This document shows, piece by piece, positions 27,908 through 36,144 of a stretch of DNA of 64,000 bases. The notes under the pieces are model-generated. The model worked only from the letters and a program-made list of their open reading frames with translations, made no database searches and was not told where the DNA came from. How positions within the stretch are numbered: position 1 is the stretch's first letter; each line of letters opens with the position of its first letter. The DNA is taken from the NCBI RefSeq assembly GCF_020832325.1, contig NZ_JAFIEU010000037.1, positions 37,185 through 101,184 of the forward strand, given 5' to 3'. This DNA is from Lunatimonas sp. GTDB lineage: Bacteria; Bacteroidota; Bacteroidia; Cytophagales; Cyclobacteriaceae. The translations under genes and the position numbers were made by a program.

Positions 27908-29395
27908 CTACAATTCATCAAGTTCCTCTATCCTATTTCGTAGAAATTCAGAGTCGTAAAGCGGGTTAGGCTGGTCTGGAATTGGTGCGTTGACTTCCTT
28001 TCTCCAGGAATTGAGTTCATTCTTCAGTTTTTTCCCTGGTTCAGGATATAGATCCATCAAGTTTTGGGATTCTCCAGGGTCCTGTTCCAGGTCATAGAGT
28101 TCGTATCCATCATCTTCAAAATAATGGTGCAGCTTCCATTTGCCCATCCTGACGGCCGATCCGGGACGTGTTCGAAACAGCGGGTCTCTGCCCCCATCTT
28201 CTTTGGGGTTATAGGCCTCAAGGTATATGGGGAAATGCCAAAAGAGCGCTCTTTCCTGTATCTCCTTTTGACCAAAGAGCGGTGTTAAGTCCATCCCATC
28301 CAATGTATCATTGACCGAGCTAACTTTTCCGCTGACGATATTTCTGATCGTCGGAAAAAAATCCATGTGGGTAACCGGCACATCGGATTTGCTGCCAGGT
28401 TGAATCTTCCCCGGCCAACGGATTACCAAGGGGACCCGGATACCCCCTTCATAATAAGACCCTTTACCTGCTCTCAATGGGTTTTGATAAGAGATATCCC
28501 GGATACCCCCGTTGTCGGAAGTAAAAATCAATAGGGTATTATCTGTTAGTGCCAATTCATCCAATACTGCCAAAAGTCTTCCCACATTTTCATCTACGGA
28601 AGCCACCATGGCGGCGTAATCTGCCCTGTCCTGTCCTTCCTGTCCGGGTTTATTTTCAAATTTTTCCATCAGTTTTTTCTTTCCCATGATGGGCGTATGC
28701 ACCGAATAAAACGGGAGGTATAGAAAAAAACGGTTTTCCTTGTTTTCCCTTAAGAAAGCAATGGCTTCACTGGTCAGTCGGTCTGTCAGGTATTCGCCCT
28801 CCGGCCCATCCTCAATAAAATCGATCTTATACGGGCTGAAATACCCTCCATTCCCCGGATTTCCCCGATGGCTACCACCTACGTTTACGTGGAAGCCGTG
28901 GTGCAAGGGATTTTCATGGATGTGCCATTTTCCAAATGTGCCGTTGGTGTACCCGTTATCCCGAAGCATCTCGGCCAAGGTATAGATGGAATCCGCTAAA
29001 AAATCGTTGTTGGGTGTGGGGATGATTTTACGGGTTCTTGCGTCTCCCCTCTCCGAGTTGCCAACGGTATATACCTGATGTTTAGGAGTGTTCATCCCAC
29101 TCATCATGGATGCCCTGCTCGGAGCACAGTTGGCCGCCGCAGCATAGGCATGGTAAAACACCATCCCCTCTCCGGCCAGTTTATCCAAATTAGGGGTTTC
29201 ATAGTAGTCACTGCCCATAAAACCCACATCCCTCCAGCCCAAATCATCCACATTGATTAGGATGATATTGGGTTTGGTGTCAGTTTCGCAGGAAAGGAAT
29301 ACAGAACAGAGCAACAGTATTATACTCATAAGGCTGATTACTACGATGTATAGAGAATTTGGTATGATAGTAGTACTTTTAGGAGGATTTTCCAA
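27908..29395 (-). CDS. Sulfatase, lipoprotein (family S1)
   Basis: This 495-residue protein has a lipoprotein signal (SVFLSC, Cys at 36) when started at 29395; the in-frame Met at 29329 would give a shorter and equally good signal. Metal ligands D50-D51 lie in NVDDLGWRDVGFMG, the formylglycine site is CAPSR (C90), and FTSDNGG carries the downstream Asp/Asn. PLRAGKGSYYEGGIRVPL is the usual arylsulfatase substrate-cleft segment. It probably desulfates a glycan at the cell surface. It is followed upstream by an array of roughly 100-bp repeats (29416-29740) that separates it from the ThuA gene. Confidence 0.92.
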   Translation of the reverse strand: MENPPKSTTIIPNSLYIVVISLMSIILLLCSVFLSCETDTKPNIILINVDDLGWRDVGFMGSDYYETPNLDKLAGEGMVFYHAYAAAANCAPSRASMMSGMNTPKHQVYTVGNSERGDARTRKIIPTPNNDFLADSIYTLAEMLRDNGYTNGTFGKWHIHENPLHHGFHVNVGGSHRGNPGNGGYFSPYKIDFIEDGPEGEYLTDRLTSEAIAFLRENKENRFFLYLPFYSVHTPIMGKKKLMEKFENKPGQEGQDRADYAAMVASVDENVGRLLAVLDELALTDNTLLIFTSDNGGIRDISYQNPLRAGKGSYYEGGIRVPLVIRWPGKIQPGSKSDVPVTHMDFFPTIRNIVSGKVSSVNDTLDGMDLTPLFGQKEIQERALFWHFPIYLEAYNPKEDGGRDPLFRTRPGSAVRMGKWKLHHYFEDDGYELYDLEQDPGESQNLMDLYPEPGKKLKNELNSWRKEVNAPIPDQPNPLYDSEFLRNRIEELDEL

Positions 29396-29415
29396 GGGAT
29401 CGGTTACAATTGCTT

Positions 29416-29740
29416 TAACCGCTAAGGACGCAAAAGGTCTTTTCCAACTTCCTTCTTTGAGGCCTCCGCGGATACTTAGCGGACTTGGCAGTAGTAATTA
29501 TTTTAACCGCTAAGGACACGAAGGTTGGCGCTAAGAACGCAAAAGGTCTTTTCCAACTTCCTTCTTTGGGGCCTCTGCGGATACTTAACGGGCTTGGCAA
29601 TAGTAATATTTTAACCGCTAAGGACGCTAAGGTTAGCGCTAAGGACGCAAAACGTCTTTTCCAACTTCCTTCTTTGGGGCCTCTGCGGATACTTGGCGGG
29701 CTTTGCGGTTACATTTGCTGTACCCGCTAAGGAAGCTAAG
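29416..29740. repeat. Tandem array of about 100-bp intergenic repeats
   Basis: Each unit begins TAACCGCTAAGGAC and continues through AAAAGGTCTTTTCCAACTTC and CGGATACTTAGCGG-like blocks. Units start at 29416 (88 bp, lacking an internal segment of about 20 bp), 29504 (108 bp) and 29612 (about 100 bp), with a degenerate start at 29721. The spacer-like ends GGCAGTAGTAATT and GGCAATAGTAATA are also conserved. There are no unique spacers as in CRISPR. The GCTAAGGACGC words recur inside units, giving a nested repeat. Confidence 0.88.
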
Positions 29741-29780
29741 TACGTAGGATTCTATTTAGGGAAGATAAAGGAACACAAAT

Positions 29781-31499
29781 CTATTCCTTCGCCCCTGCTG
29801 CCCAACGGATCATCCGCATCAGGTGCTGCTCCCCAAAGGGTGTTACCAAGGGACGCAAGTCATGCCCAATCATGGTATAGGCAAAGCGCCCGCCTTCAAA
29901 TTCCCGCACCCAGGCCATGGGGTGGTCCTTACCCATTGGCTTTCCACCGCTTTTTTTGAACTGAGGGCGGACCGGGTCATACGTCGTTTCATCCAAGGTA
30001 AGCAGCACGGTCACTCCAGAAAGATCTCTCACGCTTCGTTTGAAGTTCAGCCAATCCCCATCCAACGTAAAAGTATCCGGCAGCCCTTGCACCAGCCAAT
30101 GGCTTTTGGCGCCCGGATCGACCGCCACACGAGCAGGCACATACTCCGAGTCACTGTCAAAATCGGTTCCGAAAAGCTCACTGTACCAATCCCAGGTGTC
30201 GTGATGAACACCGGCTGCATGCATGGCCACCAAACCATTGCCCGCTCGGTACCACTGGATAAACGCCTCCTGCTGCGCTGTATTCAGGGACTTGCCGATA
30301 TCGGTGGTGCTGATCAGCAGCACCACATCGTATTCAGCGAGTTTGGCGGAAGTAAACACTTCTGAATCTTCGGTGACATCCACCTCAAAGCCATAAACCC
30401 CACCCAAATGTACCAGGTGGTCATTTATCATGGGGATGGCCGGGTGCCTGTACCAGGACGTTTTGGAGAACACCAGCATCTTTTTTGGTAGACCTTTCAA
30501 GGCCTTGATTTCAGCCTCGGCCTGAATTTGTCCCCCCAGATAAAGGCAAGCATTCTCTAAGATCTTCAGCGGTTCGGGTTCGGTAAATACGCGGTACGTT
30601 TCGTGACCTGGCCGGAAATAAAAAACCTGTCCTCGACCCAACCTCCAAGTCATGCCGCTGCGGAAGTACTCTCCCCCTGCCCAGGATTCGCGCAAAATCA
30701 CCTCATCGGGCTCCGGAACGTGGAAGGGCTCGTCGTACATCTCTGTTTCGGGTATCGTAAAGGTGGACGGCAGTCCCTGAGCAATCGGATGTTCGGGAAG
30801 CAGCACCCGCACCATGCTCGGCTGCACCGGTGTGCAACAAGCTGGAAAAATGCTGGTAGGCCGCTCCAACAACACATGCCAATCGCCGTTTGGCAGCTTT
30901 TCAAGGCGAGTATCAAACCGGGGACTCTCGCGGCGGCTCGGCATCACGTTGCTGCGCCACTGAATGAATTCAGGTACCGCCTTACTCCGTTCCTGAATGG
31001 GCAGCATATTCACAACATCCTGTACCGCGCGCTCCTCCATTGCCATATGGAACGGAAGGGACCAATGCGCCGAGTGCAGCGCAATCAGCGAAAGCCGTCC
31101 CTCCTTTACCCGGTCTACGATCCCCTGGGCCATTTCTAGGGGTATCTCCTTATGCCGCACATGACCCCACCAGATCAGGACATCTGTCTCGTCGAGCACC
31201 TCCTTGGAGAGGCCTTGCCCGGGCTGATTGATGTTGGCTGAGGTTACGCGCAGGGCGGGGTTTTGCTGTAGGTGTTGCGCCAGGTGGTTGCCCAGAAAAT
31301 CCGGATACAACTTCTTTTGTTCTGGCTGCTGTTCGTCCCAAACGAGTACACGGATGGGTTCTGACTGGGCAAACAGGCTGACCGAACAGCTGATATAGAA
31401 AAATACCGCAAACAGAAGGGGCAAGCGCGAAAAGCAAGCTGGAAAATCGTTGCATAGGGCCTGCAAGTAGGCTTGTGAAAGGGCAGCTAATCTGGCCAT
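29781..31499 (-). CDS. Double ThuA-domain protein, secreted
   Basis: This 572-residue protein has an export segment (LLFAVFFYISCSVSLFAQ at about 28-45) followed by two ThuA (trehalose-utilisation, glutamine-amidotransferase-like) modules. The first (about 48-310) has DVLIWWGHVRH and LIALHSAHWS; the second (about 318-570) has LVFSKTSWYRHPAIP, YDVVLLISTTDIGK, VAMHAAGVHHDTWDWYSELFG and the terminal HPMAWVREFEGGRFAYTMIGHD. Most ThuA proteins carry a single domain. ThuA proteins are frequent in Bacteroidetes glycan loci, but a defined enzymatic role is lacking for most. Its upstream spacer holds a short coding relic. Confidence 0.84.
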   Translation of the reverse strand: MARLAALSQAYLQALCNDFPACFSRLPLLFAVFFYISCSVSLFAQSEPIRVLVWDEQQPEQKKLYPDFLGNHLAQHLQQNPALRVTSANINQPGQGLSKEVLDETDVLIWWGHVRHKEIPLEMAQGIVDRVKEGRLSLIALHSAHWSLPFHMAMEERAVQDVVNMLPIQERSKAVPEFIQWRSNVMPSRRESPRFDTRLEKLPNGDWHVLLERPTSIFPACCTPVQPSMVRVLLPEHPIAQGLPSTFTIPETEMYDEPFHVPEPDEVILRESWAGGEYFRSGMTWRLGRGQVFYFRPGHETYRVFTEPEPLKILENACLYLGGQIQAEAEIKALKGLPKKMLVFSKTSWYRHPAIPMINDHLVHLGGVYGFEVDVTEDSEVFTSAKLAEYDVVLLISTTDIGKSLNTAQQEAFIQWYRAGNGLVAMHAAGVHHDTWDWYSELFGTDFDSDSEYVPARVAVDPGAKSHWLVQGLPDTFTLDGDWLNFKRSVRDLSGVTVLLTLDETTYDPVRPQFKKSGGKPMGKDHPMAWVREFEGGRFAYTMIGHDLRPLVTPFGEQHLMRMIRWAAGAKE

Positions 31500-31567
31500 A
31501 TCTTTTTTTGATTTTTGGGTTTATCTCTATTTTATGGTACCACTATTTTTAGAGGCATATATGCCAA

Positions 31568-31714
31568 TTAGTGGAAACGCTCCATTAATTCAACCTGCCA
31601 AGGCTCCAAAATATCGCTCAGATCCTTGGCTAACCAATTTGGAGGTTTTAAGTGCAAAGCATGAAGAGCGATTGATTTAGGATGTCCAGCATGCGGCCTG
31701 TTAAGATAATGAAT
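31568..31714 (-). pseudogene. Short coding-like relic, unrecognised
   Basis: A 48-codon minus-strand frame ends in TAA at 31568-31570 and reads like a protein C-terminus (HAGHPKSIALHALHLKPPNW, then a WLAKDLSDILEPWQ segment). It has no start codon and is preceded by an in-frame stop. It was not recognised. It may be the tail of a lost gene in the 306-nt spacer between the ThuA and CBM9-like/PKD genes; nothing else is seen in that spacer. Confidence 0.3.
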
Positions 31715-31805
31715 TTACCTTATCATCGCATGGTTATACCGGTTTTCGTACCCCATTTACCTATTGCAATACTAGGTTTTTATAAATTCGGAGAATTCCC
31801 GGTAC

Positions 31806-32972
31806 TTACGGTATCATCACTTCCCAATACCGTGTCCGTTTGGAACTGCCATGTTCGCCTTCGACTTCCAGGGTGATAACTTTTCTAACCCCTTTTTTTT
31901 CAAACCTATGAATCGGATTTTGCTCGCTGGATCTTTCATCGTCTCCAAAATCCCAGGTCCATTTCTCAATTGACCCAACCGATTTGTCCTTAAAGGCCAC
32001 TATCCCCCTTTCTTTATCGATCACTTCAAAGGTCCATTCCGCTTTTATTGGCTCTATAAACTGACTTTCCAAGGGCATCAATTTAAAGGCGCACAGATAA
32101 GATGCATTGCTGACCATCCTAACGTCGTGGGAAAGATTAAAGTGGCCTTTCCTTTTTCCCCCATCAAAATCCAATATCGACCAGGAAAGCCCGATAACCT
32201 TGTTTTCCCATAACTTGGATTCGATCGCACCTTCAGGCCCGTCGTGAGGTGCATAATCGTAGGGTGTTATCCACCCTTCCAACCGCAATATGCCACTCTC
32301 TCCATGTCTAAAATCAAAGTCGTAGGCGTAATTTGCCCTGGGAAACTCGGCAATCCAAGGTTGGCTGCCCCACACCAGTACCCAGGCATTGTTCACGGGT
32401 GGGGTGAATATGTGGTAGTTTTGGGCATGAACGCCGCTGAAATTCAGATGATTTTCGATGTAGGCATCAGATTGGGGCTCCCATTTCAGATCATTGCGAT
32501 CGTACAGGGGATTATAGATAAATGGCCCTCCTGAAAGGTCACCATCTACCACGATCTCAAATATATCGTTTAAATACCCCTCCGGATTAAAACGCTCAAA
32601 ATCCCAAAAATCATCGTAGGCCTCATACTTAAAATAAATCCGATTCATTCCATTAACCCAACCTATGGTCACTTTTACGTCAAGATCCTCGGGAGAAATA
32701 TCGGTCCCTATTCCATCTTCGGTATCGTTTAACTGATCTGTCCCATAGGTATACGCCGTCGGAACGATGTCCCAGTCACTAAAATCTCCATCGATTCTTG
32801 GCATGTGGTTTCGGGGGAACTGAAAAACCTTGAATAGCTTTCCATCCCTCGCAGTTTTATAGGATATAGTGTTTTGACCGATCGATTCCGCAATGGCTCC
32901 AAGAAAGCAAACACCTAAAAAAATCCATTTGGTATAGGGCCTACAAAGTTTTAAGCATTGATGTTTTCTCAT
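31806..32972 (-). CDS. Secreted protein with CBM9/DOMON-like domain and PKD domain
   Basis: This 388-residue protein has a signal segment (about 15-32, ending IAESIGQ). Residues about 50-300 begin with RIDGDFSDWDIVPTAYTYG, the typical entry of CBM9-like or DOMON-like sandwich domains, and contain aromatic-rich strands (WVLVWGSQPWIAEFP). The last 80 residues are a PKD domain (VAFKDKSVGSIEKWTWDFGD, then NPIHRFEKKGVRKVITL). There is no catalytic domain; a glycan-binding, surface-exposed role is likely. It lies downstream of the IS insertion that now separates it from the GH29-like gene. Confidence 0.82.
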   Translation of the reverse strand: MRKHQCLKLCRPYTKWIFLGVCFLGAIAESIGQNTISYKTARDGKLFKVFQFPRNHMPRIDGDFSDWDIVPTAYTYGTDQLNDTEDGIGTDISPEDLDVKVTIGWVNGMNRIYFKYEAYDDFWDFERFNPEGYLNDIFEIVVDGDLSGGPFIYNPLYDRNDLKWEPQSDAYIENHLNFSGVHAQNYHIFTPPVNNAWVLVWGSQPWIAEFPRANYAYDFDFRHGESGILRLEGWITPYDYAPHDGPEGAIESKLWENKVIGLSWSILDFDGGKRKGHFNLSHDVRMVSNASYLCAFKLMPLESQFIEPIKAEWTFEVIDKERGIVAFKDKSVGSIEKWTWDFGDDERSSEQNPIHRFEKKGVRKVITLEVEGEHGSSKRTRYWEVMIP

Positions 32973-33249
32973 AGCGTTTATGGTCTGCCTTCTCTTATAT
33001 GAATGTATGAAATTTTAGCCCCCTTTACAATAAACACCAAACGAGGATTAGGTAACTTTAAAAAGTAAGAAATATTTTCAAGGTTTTCAAAGTAAGTATA
33101 GAAAAAGGTCCTAAAACCGTATCAACTGGTAATCTACACGTAAAATAGTACCATTCAAGTGGTATCCATAGGGTTAAAACGTGTTTTTGATCGATTAGAT
33201 AGCTAATCTGACGCTGATATTTTTGTTAGTGTCCTAAATTTAGGCCACT

Positions 33250-33271
33250 ATTTTTTATTACTGTCGTCCGA
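33250..33271. repeat. Left target duplication and left inverted repeat of the IS element
   Basis: ATTTTTTAT (33250-33258) is the 9-bp target duplication. TACTGTCGTCCGA (33259-33271) is the left terminal inverted repeat, matching the right end over all 13 bp. Confidence 0.9.
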
Positions 33272-33318
33272 GATGAAAAATGATCGGAATAATTTGATCT
33301 AAGAATATCACAAAAATC

Positions 33319-33354
33319 AAAGATGGGAAGCCCCTTGGAGCTTTCCCATCTTTT
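33319..33354 (+). terminator. Hairpin with T tract upstream of the transposase
   Basis: AAAGATGGGAA (33319-33329) pairs with TTCCCATCTTT (33343-33353), with T residues following. Its position inside the IS just before the transposase suggests blocking of read-through transcription, a common device in IS elements. Confidence 0.6.
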
Positions 33355-33386
33355 CTGTATTGTTGTTTCGACCAAGAAATAACAAT

Positions 33387-34613
33387 ATGAAGCAAGGTAA
33401 GCATAATTTTTTGTCCGGACATCCTATTATAGCCCAACTTTTATCTCTCATCCCCAAGGAGATTTTTGATGATGTGGTCGAACAGCAAGGTGCTGACCGC
33501 TATTACAAGAAACTCAAAATGAAGGACCATTTCATCTGCATGTTTTATGCCGTGCTGACCAGAAACGGTAGTCTTAGGGAGGTGTGTAAAAACATTGGTC
33601 TTATTATCCTAAAACTTATTCCTCTAGGAATGAAACAGTTGCCTGCCAGAAGCCCACTCTCCGATGCCAACCGTAGACGTGACCATAGGATTTTTTCCAC
33701 CCTTTATTTCAGACTCTTTATGTATTATAAAACCAGCCTGGGGAGCAATTGGCTGGACATCGGTGGCGAGGTTGACCCGGGGCGGGTGGAGGTTTTCGAC
33801 TCTACCACGGTGACGCTTTTCAAGGACATTCTCAAGGGAGCCGGAAGGAATCCGATAGAGGGGGACAAAAAAGGTGGTGTCAAGATTTTTGCCAAGATGA
33901 ACCTGGCAGAGGGGGTTCCCAACTTTATCTGCATCCGGCCGGCGGCAACCAATGAAAACATGTTTCTAAAGGTTATGGAACTCCCCGAATACGGAATCGC
34001 CGTATTCGATAAAGGGTATAACCGCTATGCAAGCTTCGAAAAGTGGGACAGTTCCAACAGGTATTTCGTTACCAGGAAAAAGGACAACGCCAGATATGCA
34101 GTGGTGCGGGACTTTGACTGTTCCCATTCGGAAGACATCGTAAAGGATCAGCTTATCTCACTGGGCTACAGGGATAAATGCGGTTCTCGGACAGTTGAAG
34201 TGAGGTTGGTAACCTATATAGATCCGGAAAGTGGTGAAGTATTGGAATTTATCACCAACCTGAAGGGACTAGACGCCTTGACCATAGCCCTGTTGTATAA
34301 AAACCGATGGGTTATTGAAGTGCTTTTCAAGCAAATAAAGCAGAACTTCGAGCTCAAATACTTTTTGTCGGACAGCGAGAACGGAATCAAAATCCAGATT
34401 TGGGTTGCCCTGATCCTTAACCTGCTGTTTACGGTACTGCATAAGCGGATAAGGGAAGCAGAGGATTTTTCCACCATGGTGATGGTAGCGGCAAAAAATC
34501 TGAGCTCTTATGTCAGTCTGGAAAAGTTTCTACTTTATTCCGAGGCATATTTTAAAACTATATTTCAAAAGGACCTTCAAAAGGTGCAAACAGAGCTATT
34601 CCTCTCCGGATAG
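33387..34613 (+). CDS. IS4-family transposase (DUF4372 plus DDE domain)
   Basis: This 408-residue protein from the ATG at 33387 (an upstream TTG at 33360 is less likely) has a DUF4372-like N-terminal domain (FLSGHPIIAQLLSLIPK, YYKKLKMKDHFICMFYA, then RSPLSDANRRRDHRIF). The DDE catalytic core has Asp in VFDSTTVTLF, Asp in AVFDKGYNRY, and the IS4 signature Y-x2-R-x3-E-x6-K, which is met exactly in YKNRWVIEVLFKQIK. No frameshift or stop is present, so it is probably active. It catalyses cut-and-paste transposition of the element that carries it. Confidence 0.93.
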   Translation: MKQGKHNFLSGHPIIAQLLSLIPKEIFDDVVEQQGADRYYKKLKMKDHFICMFYAVLTRNGSLREVCKNIGLIILKLIPLGMKQLPARSPLSDANRRRDHRIFSTLYFRLFMYYKTSLGSNWLDIGGEVDPGRVEVFDSTTVTLFKDILKGAGRNPIEGDKKGGVKIFAKMNLAEGVPNFICIRPAATNENMFLKVMELPEYGIAVFDKGYNRYASFEKWDSSNRYFVTRKKDNARYAVVRDFDCSHSEDIVKDQLISLGYRDKCGSRTVEVRLVTYIDPESGEVLEFITNLKGLDALTIALLYKNRWVIEVLFKQIKQNFELKYFLSDSENGIKIQIWVALILNLLFTVLHKRIREAEDFSTMVMVAAKNLSSYVSLEKFLLYSEAYFKTIFQKDLQKVQTELFLSG

Positions 34614-34632
34614 GGGGTGCTTTTTGAACTTC

Positions 34633-34675
34633 GATAAAAAAGCCCTCAGGAAATGAATCCAAGGACTTTTTTATC
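34633..34675. terminator. Hairpin at the 3' end of the IS
   Basis: GATAAAAAAG (34633-34642) pairs perfectly with CTTTTTTATC (34666-34675), with T-rich arms on either strand. It could end transcription from the transposase (plus) or from the flanking minus-strand gene. Confidence 0.6.
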
Positions 34676-34687
34676 AATTTTCGTAAT

Positions 34688-35707
34688 TTAGTCGGACGAC
34701 AGTAATTTTTTATGGGTACCCAGCGCATCACCAATCCTACCCAACTGTTTCATAAAATCGTCGGATATGGTCCCATTTCGCAATGGTGGAACATCCCAGG
34801 TTACTGCACCGCCTTTTTCATTAACATTCAGGCTATACGTTATAATTTGTTCTTCGGTAAACCTAGGGTCTCCTTCTCCCCATGTTTTGCCTAAATAGCT
34901 TAAAATTTGAATTTGGCTTCCATCAATCATCCCATCTTCATTAAACTTCCAACGAATGCCTGCCGGATCATTAATTTCGCCTGCGGTATAGTCCTCATAA
35001 GGTGTCAAAGACATGACTCTGGGAAAAACACCCGGGTTAAATGCTACAATGCCATTTGGATTACCCGCGCGAGTGGCAGCAGCCATAGAAGCAAAATTTG
35101 GAATATCCGGGTGTCTGAAATGCATGTTGGGTGTATAACAGCCATCTACCCACCATCCAGAGACCTTGTCTCCCCATCGGATAGAAAATTCCCTGATAAC
35201 TTCCTGCCAGCGCAAATACATTTCTGCCTTTCTTGGATCATCACTATCGTATGCAAATGCTTTTATTTCCGCCGGATTGAAGCGAAACTTAGAAGATACG
35301 TAGGTAATTAGCTTAATTCCGTATTGATCTAATGCATGATGTAAATCAACTATTAGATCGCGGTTGCTGCTAATACCGGGCGCTTGCCCCATATAATGGG
35401 CATACATTGCATTGGGCGCCATAAAAAACCCTCCTACATGTCGAATGGTAATGATCAGATATCCGGCACCTACATCCGACAATTGCTTTGCAAGTCCCTC
35501 ACAATCAAAATTATCAATAAGTTCATTCCATTTGTCAATGTTGATTGAGTCCTTATCCAGTTTATTTTCCGATGCTAAGATTGCGGCACTGTAATGTAAC
35601 ATCACGCCCCATTTTGCATCTCTCATCCAGGATGCCCTGTTTTGACCAGTAACTGACAGCGTTATTGTACTCAGCAATAATATGGCAATAATCAATGTTT
35701 TTTTCAT
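34688..35707 (-). CDS. GH29 alpha-L-fucosidase-like protein
   Basis: This 339-residue protein has a signal peptide (about 1-21, ending LSVTGQ). DAKWGVMLHY near the start is the typical GH29 entry, and VGAGYLIITIRHVGG and KVSGWWVDGCYTPNMHF match the fucosidase core, with Asp in WWVDG at the place of the nucleophile. It is shorter than classical GH29 enzymes and lacks the C-terminal beta-sandwich. The last five residues (LLSSD) are encoded by the IS end: before insertion the frame read GTHKK followed by TAG. Fucosidase activity is likely only at family level. It fits a fucose-containing sulfated substrate. Confidence 0.78.
   Translation of the reverse strand: MKKTLIIAILLLSTITLSVTGQNRASWMRDAKWGVMLHYSAAILASENKLDKDSINIDKWNELIDNFDCEGLAKQLSDVGAGYLIITIRHVGGFFMAPNAMYAHYMGQAPGISSNRDLIVDLHHALDQYGIKLITYVSSKFRFNPAEIKAFAYDSDDPRKAEMYLRWQEVIREFSIRWGDKVSGWWVDGCYTPNMHFRHPDIPNFASMAAATRAGNPNGIVAFNPGVFPRVMSLTPYEDYTAGEINDPAGIRWKFNEDGMIDGSQIQILSYLGKTWGEGDPRFTEEQIITYSLNVNEKGGAVTWDVPPLRNGTISDDFMKQLGRIGDALGTHKKLLSSD
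34691..34712. repeat. Right inverted repeat and right target duplication of the IS element
   Basis: TCGGACGACAGTA (34691-34703) is the right inverted repeat. ATTTTTTAT (34704-34712) repeats the left flank at 33250-33258. Confidence 0.9.
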
Positions 35708-35747
35708 TGGGATTATTTTAACGGTTACGAACTAAACTCTTAATGTT

Positions 35748-36060
35748 TCAATAACCTGGGTTTTGAGAAAATTCTGGGGAGGCATTGATAACATGTTGTG
35801 GTACAGGTAAATATCGAAATTTTTTTCGAAACATACGATGCTACTTTTGGATTCATTGACTTCACGCTTTTACGGACGTTCATGACTATCACTTGATCCG
35901 ACTGCCGCATCCCGCTTTTGGTCAAATCCTTTAAACAGAGATCCCGTGTTCCCAATTGTAGCCCTGATGGAAGAAAGGTCGACTGTATACAGTGGGCAAA
36001 TTGATAGTAAATCAGGTGTCCGCCATGCTTTTCTCTACGTCCTTCCCACAATGTGATTTT
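35748..36060 (-). pseudogene. C-terminal relic of a SusD/RagB gene
   Basis: The minus-strand frame ending at 35748 reads FRYLPVPQHVINASPEFSQN and ends in NPGY, the hallmark C-terminus of SusD proteins (the intact SusD in this window also ends QNPGY). About 230 nt upstream, in another frame, ITLWEGRREKHGGHL resembles the WEGRR block that precedes it in SusD. The pieces are in different frames, with stops between, so the gene is broken. No SusC partner is present. It lies in the 437-nt gap between the GH29-like gene and a sulfatase; nothing else is visible there. Confidence 0.72.
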
Positions 36061-36144
36061 GCCTGATCAACTGCCAATGTAAAGCTGACGAGGTCAGTTC
36101 TTCGGTGAGAAACCACCCACTCACTCCCAATCATCAAATCTCAT

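Larger units (their letters stand above)
33259..34703 (+). mobile_element. Complete IS4-family insertion sequence, 1445 bp
   Basis: Bounded by perfect 13-bp terminal inverted repeats (TACTGTCGTCCGA at 33259-33271 and TCGGACGACAGTA at 34691-34703) and flanked by a 9-bp direct duplication, ATTTTTTAT (33250-33258 and 34704-34712). It encodes one intact transposase. A hairpin before the transposase and another after it probably insulate the element. The intact ends and the perfect duplication suggest a recent insertion. The right end lies in the stop codon of the GH29-like gene. Confidence 0.93.

Noticed and set aside
29416..29740. CRISPR array
   Set aside because: Units are about 100 bp and directly adjoining, and the connecting segments are conserved rather than unique spacers. 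No cas genes are present.
34688..35707. GH29-like gene disrupted by the IS
   Set aside because: Reconstruction of the empty site shows that the insertion is in the stop codon; the protein loses nothing and gains five residues.
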